A stretch of 64,000 nucleotides of DNA. It comes from Rapidithrix thailandica (GTDB lineage Bacteria > Bacteroidota > Bacteroidia > Cytophagales > Flammeovirgaceae). The notes under the pieces are model-generated. The model was not told where the DNA came from and did no database searches. It saw only the letters and a list, made by a program, of their open reading frames with translations. Positions 17,272 to 26,475 of this stretch are shown one piece after another. The position numbers and the translations under genes are program-made. The number at the start of each line of letters is the position of its first letter. Positions within the stretch are counted from its first letter, which is position 1. The stretch is taken from contig NZ_JBDKWZ010000017.1 of the NCBI RefSeq assembly GCF_039710355.1, positions 62,001-126,000 on the forward strand, read 5' to 3'.

Positions 17272-18201
17272 ATGAACAAAATTAAAAACAAACCGATTCC
17301 CATTTATAAAACTCATAAACATTATATACAAGAGCAGAACGCTCCGCAAGCCTCTGTTGAAACTTCTGCTACCGCTTTACAGCATTTTGAAATCCACCCC
17401 CGGCAAGCGTGCAATTCCAAAGTGAATATTCACCGGATTGATTTTTATATGATCTTTATTGTGACCCGGGGAGAAGGAATCCACACCTTTGGCCTGAAAG
17501 AGCATTATATCAAAGAAAATATGTTGGGATTTATCGGGCCAAACATGTTTTCGTCCTGGGAATCGGTGGGAGATGAACAAGAGGGGTATTTTTGTACGTT
17601 TTCCGAAGACTTTTTTAATATCGGAAGAGAGAATAAGCACTTTCTGAACGAATTACCTTTTTTTCAATTAGATGGAGATGCAGTATTGCACCTTACCGAT
17701 GAGCAAATGCGCTACTATCTGTCTCTCTTCGAATTAATGCATTGGGAATATTCCAATAAAAATGCCTATTCCGATGATGTGTTGCGGAGTCAGTTGCAAC
17801 TGCTTTTACACAAAGCATATGCTCAGTACCGTGTGGAAGAGTGCCGTTGTGACAAGCCCAACCTCCCAAGTATCAGACTTTTAAAAGCTTTTACGGCTTT
17901 GTATCAGAAGGATTTGAAAGTGATTCACGAAGGAAGAACGGTGGCGCTCAAAAAAATGTCGGAGTATGCCAGAGAACTGGGTGTTTCTCAAAATCATCTG
18001 AATGATACGGTAAAAGCGGTTACGGGTAAATCGGCCGGGCAGCTTATTAAAAGCCAGTTAATTAAACAAGCTACCGTATGTCTGAAAGCTTCCACAAAAA
18101 GTGTAAGCGAAATTGCCTATTTATTGGGTTATGATGACCCTTCTTATTTTGCCCGGTACTATAAAAGTCAAACAGGGCAATCACCATCGGATTTAAGGTA
18201 A
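17272..18201 (+). CDS. AraC-family transcriptional regulator
   Basis: The 309-residue protein has an N-terminal cupin-like sensor (FEIHPRQACNSKVNIHRIDF, YMIFIVTRGEGIHTFG) and a C-terminal double helix-turn-helix: MSEYARELGVSQNHLNDTVK and then SEIAYLLGYDDPSYFARYYK with the usual FARYYKSQTGQSPSDLR end. The ATG at 17272 was chosen over a TTG at 17218 because it starts at the conserved part. The two Old Yellow Enzyme genes follow at once on the same strand (98 bases), so it probably controls them in response to a small ligand, perhaps an electrophile. Confidence 0.88.
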   Translation: MNKIKNKPIPIYKTHKHYIQEQNAPQASVETSATALQHFEIHPRQACNSKVNIHRIDFYMIFIVTRGEGIHTFGLKEHYIKENMLGFIGPNMFSSWESVGDEQEGYFCTFSEDFFNIGRENKHFLNELPFFQLDGDAVLHLTDEQMRYYLSLFELMHWEYSNKNAYSDDVLRSQLQLLLHKAYAQYRVEECRCDKPNLPSIRLLKAFTALYQKDLKVIHEGRTVALKKMSEYARELGVSQNHLNDTVKAVTGKSAGQLIKSQLIKQATVCLKASTKSVSEIAYLLGYDDPSYFARYYKSQTGQSPSDLR

Positions 18202-18299
18202 CATACAATCCAACTTGACTTTACTATCTCATGATTAGCAATGAAGTCAATTCCCCGGTATTACAACTAAATCATTTATAAATTAAAAATTGACAAACA

Positions 18300-19460
18300 A
18301 TGGAATCAGTTAATCCGAATACAGAGAATGCCTCTGCTCAAGAGGATATCTTATTTACAGAATACCAAATAGGGCCTTTTACCACCGGAAACAGAATTGT
18401 AATGCCTCCCATGTCGCGAACGAGATCGGGGAAAGGCAGTGTGGCAACGGATATGATGGCCGAATATTATCGTCAAAGGGCCTCTGCCGGTTTGATTATT
18501 ACAGAAGCTACACAAATTAGCCAACAAGGACAGGGCTATGCCTGGACTCCCGGAATTTACACACCTGAACAAGTGGAAAGTTGGAAGAAAGTAACTCAAG
18601 CGGTGCATCAGGAAGGAGGGGTAATTTTTGCTCAATTATGGCATACCGGCCGGGTTTCACATAATTCCCTGCAACCTAACAACCAATCTCCGGTTTCTTG
18701 TACAGCCAAACTAGCCGAAGGGGTGACGGTATTTATTGATCCGGAAGGCAAAGGACCGGAAGGTGGTGTAGGAGGGATGGTTCAACATTCCGAACCCAGG
18801 GCATTAAGCATCCCGGAGATTCAGGAAGTTATCCGCGATTATGCTACGGCTGCCAAAAATGCCATCGCAGCAGGATTTGACGGGGTAGAACTACATGGAG
18901 CAAATGGTTATTTGATTAATCAATTTTTGGTTTCTCAAGTCAATGACCGGACGGATGCATACGGAGGTACTCTGGAAAACCGCCTGCGCTTTATGAAAGA
19001 AGCAACCCAGGCAGTGGCAGAGGCCATTGGTAAAGAAAAGGTGGGGGTTCGCTTGTCTCCATTGATTACTCTGCGCGGCACAATTGATGATAAGCCCGAA
19101 GAAACCTATTTGGCGGCTGTCAAAGCCTTGAACGATATGGGTATTGAGTTTATCCATATTGCCGAGGCGGAGTGGGAAGATGCTCCGATCATGGATGTAG
19201 CGTTAAAGCAAGCTTTCCGGAAGGCTTTTTCGGGAACCATGATTTACTCAGGAAAATACACCAAAGAACGGGCGGACGAAGCACTTCAACAAGGCTGGGC
19301 CGATATGATCGGTTTTGGCCGTCCGTTTATTGCTAATCCGGATTTGCCTTCTCGCCTCAAACATGGACATCCGTTAACAGAAGGCAATCCTGCGACTTAC
19401 TTTGGAGGTGGTGCCGAAGGGTTTATCGATTACCCGGCTTTTGAAGAAGCCACGGTTTAA
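18300..19460 (+). CDS. Old Yellow Enzyme family alkene reductase, copy 1
   Basis: This 386-residue FMN enzyme of the NemA/OYE type should reduce activated C=C bonds of enals, enones, nitro-olefins or nitrate esters using NAD(P)H. The TIM barrel shows RIVMPPMSRTRSG at the start, AQLWHTGRVSH, the substrate-binding HGANGYLINQFL (His, Asn and following Tyr form the active site), YGGTLENRLRFM, and the phosphate-binding IGFGRPFIANPDLP. It is a close paralogue of the next gene. It probably belongs to one regulon with the AraC regulator just upstream. Confidence 0.93.
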   Translation: MESVNPNTENASAQEDILFTEYQIGPFTTGNRIVMPPMSRTRSGKGSVATDMMAEYYRQRASAGLIITEATQISQQGQGYAWTPGIYTPEQVESWKKVTQAVHQEGGVIFAQLWHTGRVSHNSLQPNNQSPVSCTAKLAEGVTVFIDPEGKGPEGGVGGMVQHSEPRALSIPEIQEVIRDYATAAKNAIAAGFDGVELHGANGYLINQFLVSQVNDRTDAYGGTLENRLRFMKEATQAVAEAIGKEKVGVRLSPLITLRGTIDDKPEETYLAAVKALNDMGIEFIHIAEAEWEDAPIMDVALKQAFRKAFSGTMIYSGKYTKERADEALQQGWADMIGFGRPFIANPDLPSRLKHGHPLTEGNPATYFGGGAEGFIDYPAFEEATV

Positions 19461-19803
19461 TCAAGAAAAAATTACCTCGCCATTAAAGAACCCAGTGACG
19501 GTTTATGTAATCATTCTTGCCTTCCTGCGGTTTGGCAAATGATGAAAACATATACTTCTCTGGAGGAAGAAGTATACTTTGCTGTTAAATATTTTTATAC
19601 ATCAGAGCATGTTTAAGTTATTTCAAAAAACTTAAGCATGCTCTATATCTTTATAGACTTTGAGTCTCCCTGTTAGTTATAATAATTTCTGTGACCTGTA
19701 GAAAGTACTGGTCTAACCGTAAATTCTCCTAACATCAGGGCTAATATGCCTGCTAATTTTGTCCCGTTAAATTGATTTTCTTTCAAATAAAAGCCGGATA
19801 AAA
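19461..19803. other. Spacer between OYE copies with two inverted repeats
   Basis: TATACTTCT (19551-19559) and AGAAGTATA (19568-19576) form a 9-base inverted repeat, which resembles the ATACTTCT...AGAAGTAT palindrome at 27379. A longer hairpin at 19604-19644 (AGAGCATGTTTAAGTT with its partner, one G-T pair) looks like a terminator for OYE copy 1. The remaining ~150 bases would be the leader of copy 2. No gene was seen. Confidence 0.5.
19604..19644. terminator. Hairpin terminator candidate after OYE copy 1
   Basis: The 16-base arms AGAGCATGTTTAAGTT and AACTTAAGCATGCTCT pair around a nine-base loop, with one G-T wobble. The following sequence is only moderately T-rich. Confidence 0.5.
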
Positions 19804-20973
19804 ATGGAGAATATACAGTTGGGAAATAAGCATAATCCCGCCACAATCAATACCTTATTTACAAGACATCAAGTAGGTCCTTATGTCATAAAGAACCGGA
19901 TCGTGATGCCTCCTATGACCCGTTCGAGAGCAGGAGAAGGGAATGTCGCCACCGGCTTGATGGCTGAGTACTATCGACAGCGCGCTTCTGCCGGCTTGAT
20001 TGTATCGGAGGGAACACAAGTCAGTCAACAAGGGCAGGGCTACGCCTGGACGCCGGGTATTTATTCACCTGCGCAAGTGAAAGGTTGGCAAAAAGTGACC
20101 CGGGCAGTACATCAAGCCGGAGGGATCATTTTCGCCCAGTTGTGGCATGTGGGCCGGGTTTCTCATACCTCTTTACAACCAAACGGACAGGCACCTGTAT
20201 CTGCTTCGGCACTCTTGGCCAAGGGAGTGAAAGTTTTTATCGATCCGGAGGGGAAAGGACCGGAAGCAGGAGTTGGGGAGATGGTACAGCACTCTTTGCC
20301 GAGAGCTTTGAGTATACCGGAAATTAAAGAGATCGTTCATGATTTTGCAAGGGCTACTAAAAATGCCGTCAAATCGGGATTTGATGGAGTTGAATTACAC
20401 GGGGCAAATGGTTATCTTATTAATCAATTTCTGGATTCGCAGGCCAACCACAGAACGGATGTATATGGAGGGACTTTGGAAAACCGGCTACGCTTCTTAA
20501 AAGAAGTAACCCAGGCGGTGATAGAGGTGATCGGCAATGAAAAAGTGGGAGTAAGGCTGGCTCCTTTAACCACCCTTCAGGGAGCAGTGGACGATCGTCC
20601 TGAAGAAACGTATTTGGCTGTGGCTGAGCTTCTGAATGACTTGGAGATTGCCTATATCCATATTGCCGAAGCCGATTGGGAAGATGCGCCTTTGATGAAA
20701 ACATCTTTTAAGAGGGCTTTACGAAAGGCCTTTTCCGGTACGATGATCTATTCCGGAAAGTATACCAAAGAGAAAGCTGTAAGCGCTTTGCAAGAAGGCT
20801 GGGTTGATATGATTGGTTTTGGCAGACCCTTTATTGCCAATCCGGATTTGCCTTACCGGCTTAAACATGATTTGCCTTTATCCGAAGGAGATAGAACGAC
20901 ATATTTTGGAGGAGGGGCCAAGGGGTATGTCGATTATCCTTCGGTTCAGGTGGAAAACATTCCAAACGCATAA
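19804..20973 (+). CDS. Old Yellow Enzyme family alkene reductase, copy 2
   Basis: The 389-residue protein aligns along its whole length with the preceding OYE, so this is a tandem duplication that has since diverged. All active-site motifs are kept: RIVMPPMTRSRAG, AQLWHVGRVSH, HGANGYLINQFL, YGGTLENRLRFL and GFGRPFIANPDLP. It therefore should be an active FMN ene-reductase with a possibly different substrate range. An SDR-type protein follows after 28 bases, close enough for an operon, suggesting a joint pathway for detoxifying reactive carbonyls. Confidence 0.93.
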   Translation: MENIQLGNKHNPATINTLFTRHQVGPYVIKNRIVMPPMTRSRAGEGNVATGLMAEYYRQRASAGLIVSEGTQVSQQGQGYAWTPGIYSPAQVKGWQKVTRAVHQAGGIIFAQLWHVGRVSHTSLQPNGQAPVSASALLAKGVKVFIDPEGKGPEAGVGEMVQHSLPRALSIPEIKEIVHDFARATKNAVKSGFDGVELHGANGYLINQFLDSQANHRTDVYGGTLENRLRFLKEVTQAVIEVIGNEKVGVRLAPLTTLQGAVDDRPEETYLAVAELLNDLEIAYIHIAEADWEDAPLMKTSFKRALRKAFSGTMIYSGKYTKEKAVSALQEGWVDMIGFGRPFIANPDLPYRLKHDLPLSEGDRTTYFGGGAKGYVDYPSVQVENIPNA

Positions 20974-21001
20974 TATTTTTTCATCTAAAATTGTATTCAT
21001 C

Positions 21002-21904
21002 ATGTCTATCAAAAGTGTATTTATTACAGGTGTTACAGGCTACATTGGAGGTTCGATTGCACAGGTCTTATTACAAAAGGACTATAAAGTGTATGGACTG
21101 GTACGCAGTGAAAAAGCCATTTCGCAATTAAAAGATCAGGGAATTGAACCGGTTTTGGGTGCCATAGAGGCGGTGAAAGTAATTCAGGAATACGCCTCGA
21201 AAGCCGATGCGGTCATTAATGCGGCCAACTCTGATAATCCTTATATCGTGGAAACGGTATTGAATACCTTGGAAGGAACCGGGAAAACCTTCATTCATAC
21301 TTCTGGTTCCAGTATTGTCGGAGATAAAGCCAATGGAGAGAAAGGTGAATTCATCTTCACGGAAGATGTACCGGTAGAACCCTTGTTGGAAAAAGGTGGG
21401 CGAGTGTTGATAAATGAGCGGATTTTAGCCGCAGCAAAACGAAATATCAGAAGTATAGTATTGGTACCTACTATGATCTACGGACAAGGGCTTGGCTTGA
21501 AAAAGGAGAGTATACAAGTGCCCATGTTGATGGATTATGCCCGGCAAAAAGGAGCTGGAGTATATATTGGTCGAGGTGAAAATATATGGTCAAACGTACA
21601 TATTGCCGATTTGGCCGAGCTATATCGATTGGCGCTTGAAAAAGCCGTTCCGGGATCGTATTTCTATGTGGAAAACGGGGAGAATTCTCTGGGAGAAATT
21701 GCTAAAGAGATAAGTGAAACCCTCGGTTTTCAAGGGAAAACGCTCTCAATCGATATGGATGAAGCTATACAACAATGGGGAGCGGAAGCAGCGCATTTTG
21801 CCTTAGCTTCCAACAGCCGGGTGGATGCGACCAAAGCCAAAACTGTTTTAGGTTGGCAACCTAAGCAACATACCTTGTTAGAAGACATTGCTTCTTCCAA
21901 ATAA
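21002..21904 (+). CDS. NAD(P)-dependent epimerase/dehydratase (atypical SDR)
   Basis: The 300-residue protein has the N-terminal dinucleotide motif of extended or atypical SDRs (SVFITGVTGYIGGSIAQVLL, Gly-x-x-Gly-x-x-Gly) and later conserved parts such as TMIYGQGLG and VHIADLAELYRLAL. The classical Tyr-x3-Lys is not obvious, so it may be an atypical SDR that binds cofactor without standard catalysis. I chose the ATG at 21002; an open frame continuing upstream only overlaps the OYE gene in another frame. It lies 28 bases after OYE copy 2, likely cotranscribed. Confidence 0.85.
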   Translation: MSIKSVFITGVTGYIGGSIAQVLLQKDYKVYGLVRSEKAISQLKDQGIEPVLGAIEAVKVIQEYASKADAVINAANSDNPYIVETVLNTLEGTGKTFIHTSGSSIVGDKANGEKGEFIFTEDVPVEPLLEKGGRVLINERILAAAKRNIRSIVLVPTMIYGQGLGLKKESIQVPMLMDYARQKGAGVYIGRGENIWSNVHIADLAELYRLALEKAVPGSYFYVENGENSLGEIAKEISETLGFQGKTLSIDMDEAIQQWGAEAAHFALASNSRVDATKAKTVLGWQPKQHTLLEDIASSK

Positions 21905-21948
21905 TAGAGTCAAGAGAAAACCTAATATCCTTACGGAAACTAATAACC

Positions 21949-23298
21949 ATGAAAAACTATAAATTAAAACTTCAAATATTGATTTCGCTCTTTGTATGGA
22001 GCGTGTTAAATGCAGTACTTTTTGGAAGCTCTGCATATGGACAAACCAAAGCAATAAAAACGCCCTTGAAAATTGAAAGAGACCTGGCGGTTCACGGGAT
22101 GAGTCAGGAGCGCTTGAGCAAAATTGAAGGGTTTATCACGGAACATATCAAGGCAAATCATATACCCGGAGCCACGGCTTTGATTCTCCGGAAAGGGCAA
22201 GTGGTGTTTCACAAGGCTTTTGGCTATGCCGATGTGGAAAAGCAACTACCGATGCGCACTGATAATATTTTCCGGATTGCCTCTCAGTCTAAAGCAATTA
22301 CCAGTTTAGGAGTGATGCTGTTATGGGAAGAAGGAAAGTTTTTATTAGACGATCCGGTGTCAAAGTATATTCCGGCCTTTGGGAAACCTGCCGTGTTGGT
22401 ATCCTATAATAAAGAGACGGCTTCGTATACTACAGAACCTGCTCACAGGGAAATTACCATTCGCGATTTGTTGCGGCACACTTCGGGTATCGCATATGCT
22501 GCCATTTTCAGTGACGAAACGATGCAGGCGATTTATGCCAAAGCGGGAGTGCCCAGTGGTATTGGTACAACGACTTCTACATTAAAGGAGAAAATGGAGT
22601 TGTTGGCAACCTTGCCCCTTCAACATCATCCCGGAGAGGCTTTTACGTATGGTTTGAATACGGATTTACTCGGGTATTTGATCGAAGTTTGGAGTGGACA
22701 GCCCCTGGATGTCTTTTTAAAAGCGCGAATTTTTACTCCTTTGGAAATGAGGGATACGCATTTTCATCTACCTAAAGAAAAGCATCACAGGCTGGTCAGC
22801 GTTTATGAGTCAAAAGGAGCGGAACTGATCAAGGTCAAGCACCCTATTTATGAAGGCGTTGACCCGGATTTTCCGAAATTGCAAGGAACGTATTTGTCCG
22901 GAGGAGCAGGGCTAAGCTCTACCGTAGAGGATTACGCTAAGTTTTTTTCACTCTTTTTGAATAAGGGGGGTTATAAAAATAAAAGATTGCTGAGTAGAAA
23001 AACCATTGAATTGATGTTAACCAATCAATTGGCAGAAGGAGTGGCTACATCGCCTAAGCCTGCACAGCCTCCTCATTTTCAGTTCGGATTGGGCTTCGCT
23101 TTGGAAACCACCCAAAACGATCATTTATTACCTTTCAGCCAAGGGTCTTTTGGTTGGGGAGGAGCCTTCAATACTCATGGCTGGGCTGACCCGGAAGAAA
23201 ATTTGATCGGATTGCTTTTCACGCAAGAATATTTATCTCCGTATTGGCGTATTGGCGAAGAATTTAAAGTATTGACCTACCAGGCGATTGTGGATTAA
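21949..23298 (+). CDS. Class C beta-lactamase-fold serine hydrolase
   Basis: The 449-residue protein has a signal peptide (cleaved near residue 31 after AYG) and a beta-lactamase/penicillin-binding-protein-like fold. The SxxK motif is Ser112-Gln-Ser-Lys115 (IASQSKAIT), the Y-x-N motif is near residues 233-235 (FTYGLNTDLLGYL), and a final THGW near 409 stands in place of KTG. Family members include esterases, D-amino peptidases and transpeptidase-like enzymes; true beta-lactamase activity is not implied. It follows the SDR gene by 44 bases, so it could be in the same transcript, and it ends shortly before MITE-like copy 2. Confidence 0.85.
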   Translation: MKNYKLKLQILISLFVWSVLNAVLFGSSAYGQTKAIKTPLKIERDLAVHGMSQERLSKIEGFITEHIKANHIPGATALILRKGQVVFHKAFGYADVEKQLPMRTDNIFRIASQSKAITSLGVMLLWEEGKFLLDDPVSKYIPAFGKPAVLVSYNKETASYTTEPAHREITIRDLLRHTSGIAYAAIFSDETMQAIYAKAGVPSGIGTTTSTLKEKMELLATLPLQHHPGEAFTYGLNTDLLGYLIEVWSGQPLDVFLKARIFTPLEMRDTHFHLPKEKHHRLVSVYESKGAELIKVKHPIYEGVDPDFPKLQGTYLSGGAGLSSTVEDYAKFFSLFLNKGGYKNKRLLSRKTIELMLTNQLAEGVATSPKPAQPPHFQFGLGFALETTQNDHLLPFSQGSFGWGGAFNTHGWADPEENLIGLLFTQEYLSPYWRIGEEFKVLTYQAIVD

Positions 23299-23327
23299 CC
23301 AAATCCATGTTGGTAGATGATGATAGT

Positions 23328-23463
23328 GGCTGTCTAAAAAGTTAATAGATAGCTACAAAGACACTAAGATTTACACAGAAATAAACTAATTATAAATCAA
23401 ATATTTGTGACTTAGAGTCTTCGTAGTATTTTATGTTTTTTTACTTTTTAGACAGCTTCTTGG
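23328..23463. mobile_element. MITE-like element, copy 2
   Basis: GCTGTCTAAAAAGT at 23329-23342 is repeated inverted as ACTTTTTAGACAGC at 23443-23456, followed by TTCTTGG (compare CTCTTGG in copy 1). The interior shares TTTGTGACTTAGA and ATTTTATGTTTTTTT with copy 1 in opposite orientation. It lies between convergent genes and carries no frame of its own. Confidence 0.65.
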
Positions 23464-23487
23464 TGTTGAATGAAAGCTCCGGTGAGA

Positions 23488-24639
23488 TTACCTTAAATCC
23501 AAATAGAAAGGTAAAGTGATATTTTCTTCCCAATCGGTTTTACCGTTTTTTAAAAGTTCGATTTCGCCACTGAAACAACCTTTTTGCGCAGGTTTGAAGC
23601 TTACTGTAATTTGCTTGGACTCACCTGCCGCCAGCGAAATATTATTTCCTCCGTTCGGTATCAGTGCATCTTCATGAGCCGTCTCTTTATACAGTTCCAT
23701 TACATGCTTATGAAAACTAAACTCTACGGTTTCTGAAGCATTGTTTTGCAAATTGAATGTGGCTATCAAGTCCAAAGGATTGTGGTCCTGGCTCTGAAAC
23801 GCCAATGTACTTCTATCAACGGATATATTACCGGTGCTTTCTTCAGTAATGATCATGTTAAAAAGACAAGGAGAACCTTCATACAGATCTGTGTGTTCTG
23901 GGTTTCCTTGCAATTGAGGGTACCATAACGTTTTCACCGTGTAGGATCCGGCCAAAGCCAATTCGGCTCTTGCCCTCGTTTGAATGTCCAACTGTTCATT
24001 GGGTAAAAGTCCTGTTTTCGGGAAATTAGCCATGGGCGTAGTGAAATTAAACCCTACCGGAATATGGGCGGTAGCTTTAATGTTGAGGAGGCTAAGAGGT
24101 TGGTTGCCTACGTTTTGAATACTGCCTCCGTTGACATAGTGCATTTCGCTTAATTCGATAAACTCACCAATCGACCCTTTTTCAAGAATTTTGAAAGGTT
24201 GTTTTACATCCACAAAAACTTGATAAGTTTTATTTTTATGTCCTTCATTTCCTTCTACTTCCAGAAACATCTGTTTAGGATAGGTATAGTCCAGTTCCAA
24301 GCCGGCAGTAGGATAACTCTCAAAGTCACTGCCTGGATTTTGACGATAACGGATATGCTTTCCGTTGAATGTCAATTGTGCGGTGAGTTTATCAAAACCG
24401 ATGCCTGATGGGACAAAAATGAAAATCTGGTTGGTTTCTCCCTCATTGTTTTGAATGAGTTCGGCTTGTAGGTCTTCCTCTAGTTGGGGGTTGACTGATT
24501 TGGGAAACTGAAATGCAGTGATTTTCGAAGCTCCGGGGCCACCGTTTTCAGGGGTAGGATCAGGCGTTTCTTCATTGGATGAACAGGCATATCCCAATAA
24601 GGTAATGAAGAGCATGTATAGAAGTGTACGGTTTTTCAT
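23488..24639 (-). CDS. Large surface lipoprotein with DUF5018-like and Ig-like domains
   Basis: The 383-residue protein starts at the ATG at 24637-24639; earlier in-frame starts only add unrelated residues. The signal peptide ends in a lipobox with Cys19 (LLGYAC), followed by a Ser/Asn/Glu/Pro linker. Residues about 42-145 (ITAFQFPKSVNPQL, FIFVPSGIGFDKLTAQLTFN) look like a DUF5018 or cadherin-like beta sandwich. Later parts have Ig-like patterns similar to ASH/choice-of-anchor domains (LDLIATFNLQNNASETVEFS). It is likely exposed on the surface and perhaps involved in adhesion; the exact role is unknown. It is transcribed alone. Confidence 0.6.
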   Translation of the reverse strand: MKNRTLLYMLFITLLGYACSSNEETPDPTPENGGPGASKITAFQFPKSVNPQLEEDLQAELIQNNEGETNQIFIFVPSGIGFDKLTAQLTFNGKHIRYRQNPGSDFESYPTAGLELDYTYPKQMFLEVEGNEGHKNKTYQVFVDVKQPFKILEKGSIGEFIELSEMHYVNGGSIQNVGNQPLSLLNIKATAHIPVGFNFTTPMANFPKTGLLPNEQLDIQTRARAELALAGSYTVKTLWYPQLQGNPEHTDLYEGSPCLFNMIITEESTGNISVDRSTLAFQSQDHNPLDLIATFNLQNNASETVEFSFHKHVMELYKETAHEDALIPNGGNNISLAAGESKQITVSFKPAQKGCFSGEIELLKNGKTDWEENITLPFYLDLR

Positions 24640-24871
24640 AGGGTTGAATGAAATTTGATTAGGTAAATAAATTGTGTGTGCAATTTCATAGAGATGAAAA
24701 GCATGCAAAACTACCACCCCTTTTCTGAAAAATAATAAAGTTTTTTATGTAAGGTGTGAGCTTTTAATAAAAGGCAAGAGCGCTATTATATCGGTTTTGA
24801 CTTAAAAAACCGGAAAGGGGAAGGGTGTACTGGTGTACTGTAAAAAGTTATTAATCGATCAAGAAAAGGCT

Positions 24872-25870
24872 TTATTTAATTAAAACAAAGCGGCTGTTTT
24901 GCCTACGGTAATTTAACGGGGTAGTGCCTGTGTGTTTTTTAAATATTTTCCGGAAGGATGCCACATCTTCGTAGCCGATTTGTCCAATCAGTTGTTCGAT
25001 GGTAGTCGTTTCCATCTCCAAAATTTGTTTGGCTTTTTCCACTTTTGTCCGTTGGATGTATTCTTTAGGGGTATTGCCTGTTACTTGTTTGAATTTCCGG
25101 ATAAAGGTACGGGTACTCATGGCTACCTCATTTGCTAAGTCACTTACTGATAGTTTTTGATCGATTTGTTTTTCAATCAGGTGTTGTGCTTTCTGGATAG
25201 AAGGTAAATCCAGGGTTTTGTGAATGCCGAAAAGTGCATAGGTGACAGGCCGGTATGGGGAATCATTTGGATTTGCCAAGTAAGAGTTGGAGAGCTGTAG
25301 GGCTGTTTCTTTGCCACAGTATTTTTCAATAAGGTAAATTATCAAATGCACAAAAGCATAGGCCCCTCCGCAAGTATAAAGATCGTGATCTTCTACAAAA
25401 ATTTTATCCTCTATCAACCGGACTTCCGGAAAGTGCATCCGGAATACATCGCTTTTCAAGCGGTGGGTAGTGGCCGATTTGCCAGTCAATAGGCCTGTTT
25501 GTGCCAACAGAAAAGCACCCAAACATACCGAGGCGATAGGCGTTCCCCTATGTTGTTGTGTATTCAGCCAGGCAATCCAGGAGGAGGGCTGGGCCATAAG
25601 TGCTGGCAGATTTTCGAGATCGGGAGCCGGCAGTACAATCAGGTCAATTTTTCCTATACTTTCTTTTGTGGTATGAGCAAGCAGGGTAATCCCTCCGGCT
25701 GCATGGATGGCGGTAGAATCCCAACCCAATAGTTGGATTTTTAAATACCGGTTGTTTGTTGCATTAGGAAATACCCTTTGGTGGAGATGGCTGGCATGCT
25801 TTAACATATCATAAATGCCGATGGCACTACTGGAAAGGACTCCGTCATATACAGGAATGACAATGTTCAT
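24872..25870 (-). CDS. GATase1-AraC fusion transcriptional regulator
   Basis: The 332-residue protein has an N-terminal DJ-1/PfpI (class I glutamine amidotransferase-like) domain and a C-terminal AraC DNA-binding domain (about 230-330: MSTRTFIRKFKQVTGNTPKE, IGQIGYEDVASFRKIFKKHT). The nucleophile-elbow Cys116 is present (SVCLGAFLLAQTG). Such fusions (FtrA/GlxA type) usually sense small amines or metabolites. It is divergent from the VOC gene at 26034, with only 163 bases between, so it may regulate it. Confidence 0.9.
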   Translation of the reverse strand: MNIVIPVYDGVLSSSAIGIYDMLKHASHLHQRVFPNATNNRYLKIQLLGWDSTAIHAAGGITLLAHTTKESIGKIDLIVLPAPDLENLPALMAQPSSWIAWLNTQQHRGTPIASVCLGAFLLAQTGLLTGKSATTHRLKSDVFRMHFPEVRLIEDKIFVEDHDLYTCGGAYAFVHLIIYLIEKYCGKETALQLSNSYLANPNDSPYRPVTYALFGIHKTLDLPSIQKAQHLIEKQIDQKLSVSDLANEVAMSTRTFIRKFKQVTGNTPKEYIQRTKVEKAKQILEMETTTIEQLIGQIGYEDVASFRKIFKKHTGTTPLNYRRQNSRFVLIK

Positions 25871-25940
25871 AACATTAATGTTAGGACAGTAAAGATTAAG
25901 CCAGTTGTTTAATTTATAAAAATATTGGCATAAATTCCAT

Positions 25941-25948
25941 TAAATTTG
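25941..25948 (+). promoter_or_regulatory. TAAATTTG promoter-like element before the VOC gene
   Basis: TAAATTTG matches TAnnTTTG and lies 86 bases before the VOC start. A second near match (TATCTTTA) lies closer to the gene, so the true start of transcription is uncertain. Confidence 0.3.
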
Positions 25949-26033
25949 GCAAAAATACCGCGGATATCCTATAAAAAATTCCATTATCTTTAGCAATGTT
26001 AAAATATGTATCATTTTTATAAAGCGTACAATT

Positions 26034-26402
26034 ATGAATTCAATCGGTTGGTTTGAGATTCCTGTACAGGATATGGACAGGGCGGTAAAGTTTTATGAAG
26101 CTGTATTTGGGCAGAAGTTACAGCTGAGTGAAATGGATAATTTCCAAATGGCTATGTTTCCTTGGGAAGAAGCCGGAGCCGGAGCTTCCGGTGCCTTAGT
26201 AAAAGGGGAAGGCTACATTCCCAGTCATCAAGGAACAGTGGTCTATTTTAATTGTGCCGAAGGTTTGCAGCAAGAGCTCGACCGGGTAGAACCCAATGGT
26301 GGGCAGGTACTAATTGCCAAGATGTCTATAGGTGAGTATGGATTTGTAGCACATTTCGAAGATACGGAAGGCAACCGGGTAGCTTTGCATTCTATGGAAT
26401 AG
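26034..26402 (+). CDS. VOC-family (glyoxalase-like) protein
   Basis: The 122-residue protein is a single vicinal-oxygen-chelate domain made of two beta-alpha-beta-beta-beta halves: IGWFEIPVQDMDRAVKFYEA at the start and GFVAHFEDTEGNRVALHS at the end. The closing Glu of FEDTEGN is typical. VOC proteins include glyoxalase I, dioxygenases and resistance proteins; no substrate can be deduced. It is divergent from the GATase1-AraC regulator, which may control it, and it ends at a strong terminator. Confidence 0.88.
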   Translation: MNSIGWFEIPVQDMDRAVKFYEAVFGQKLQLSEMDNFQMAMFPWEEAGAGASGALVKGEGYIPSHQGTVVYFNCAEGLQQELDRVEPNGGQVLIAKMSIGEYGFVAHFEDTEGNRVALHSME

Positions 26403-26406
26403 AGCA

Positions 26407-26443
26407 CAAACCCCACTTGGCACATTTAACCAAGTGGGGTTTG
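26407..26443. terminator. Bidirectional intrinsic terminator
   Basis: CAAACCCCACTTGG (26407-26420) pairs exactly with CCAAGTGGGGTTTG (26430-26443) around a nine-base loop, between the convergent VOC and DUF4382 genes. Confidence 0.85.
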
Positions 26444-26475
26444 TTAAGTCCCTTTTATTGATTTGAAGTTTTTTG

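Noticed and set aside
20813..21001. Upstream extension of the SDR gene inside OYE copy 2
   Set aside because: The added residues are an out-of-frame reading of the OYE 3' end; the Rossmann motif starts right after the ATG at 21002.
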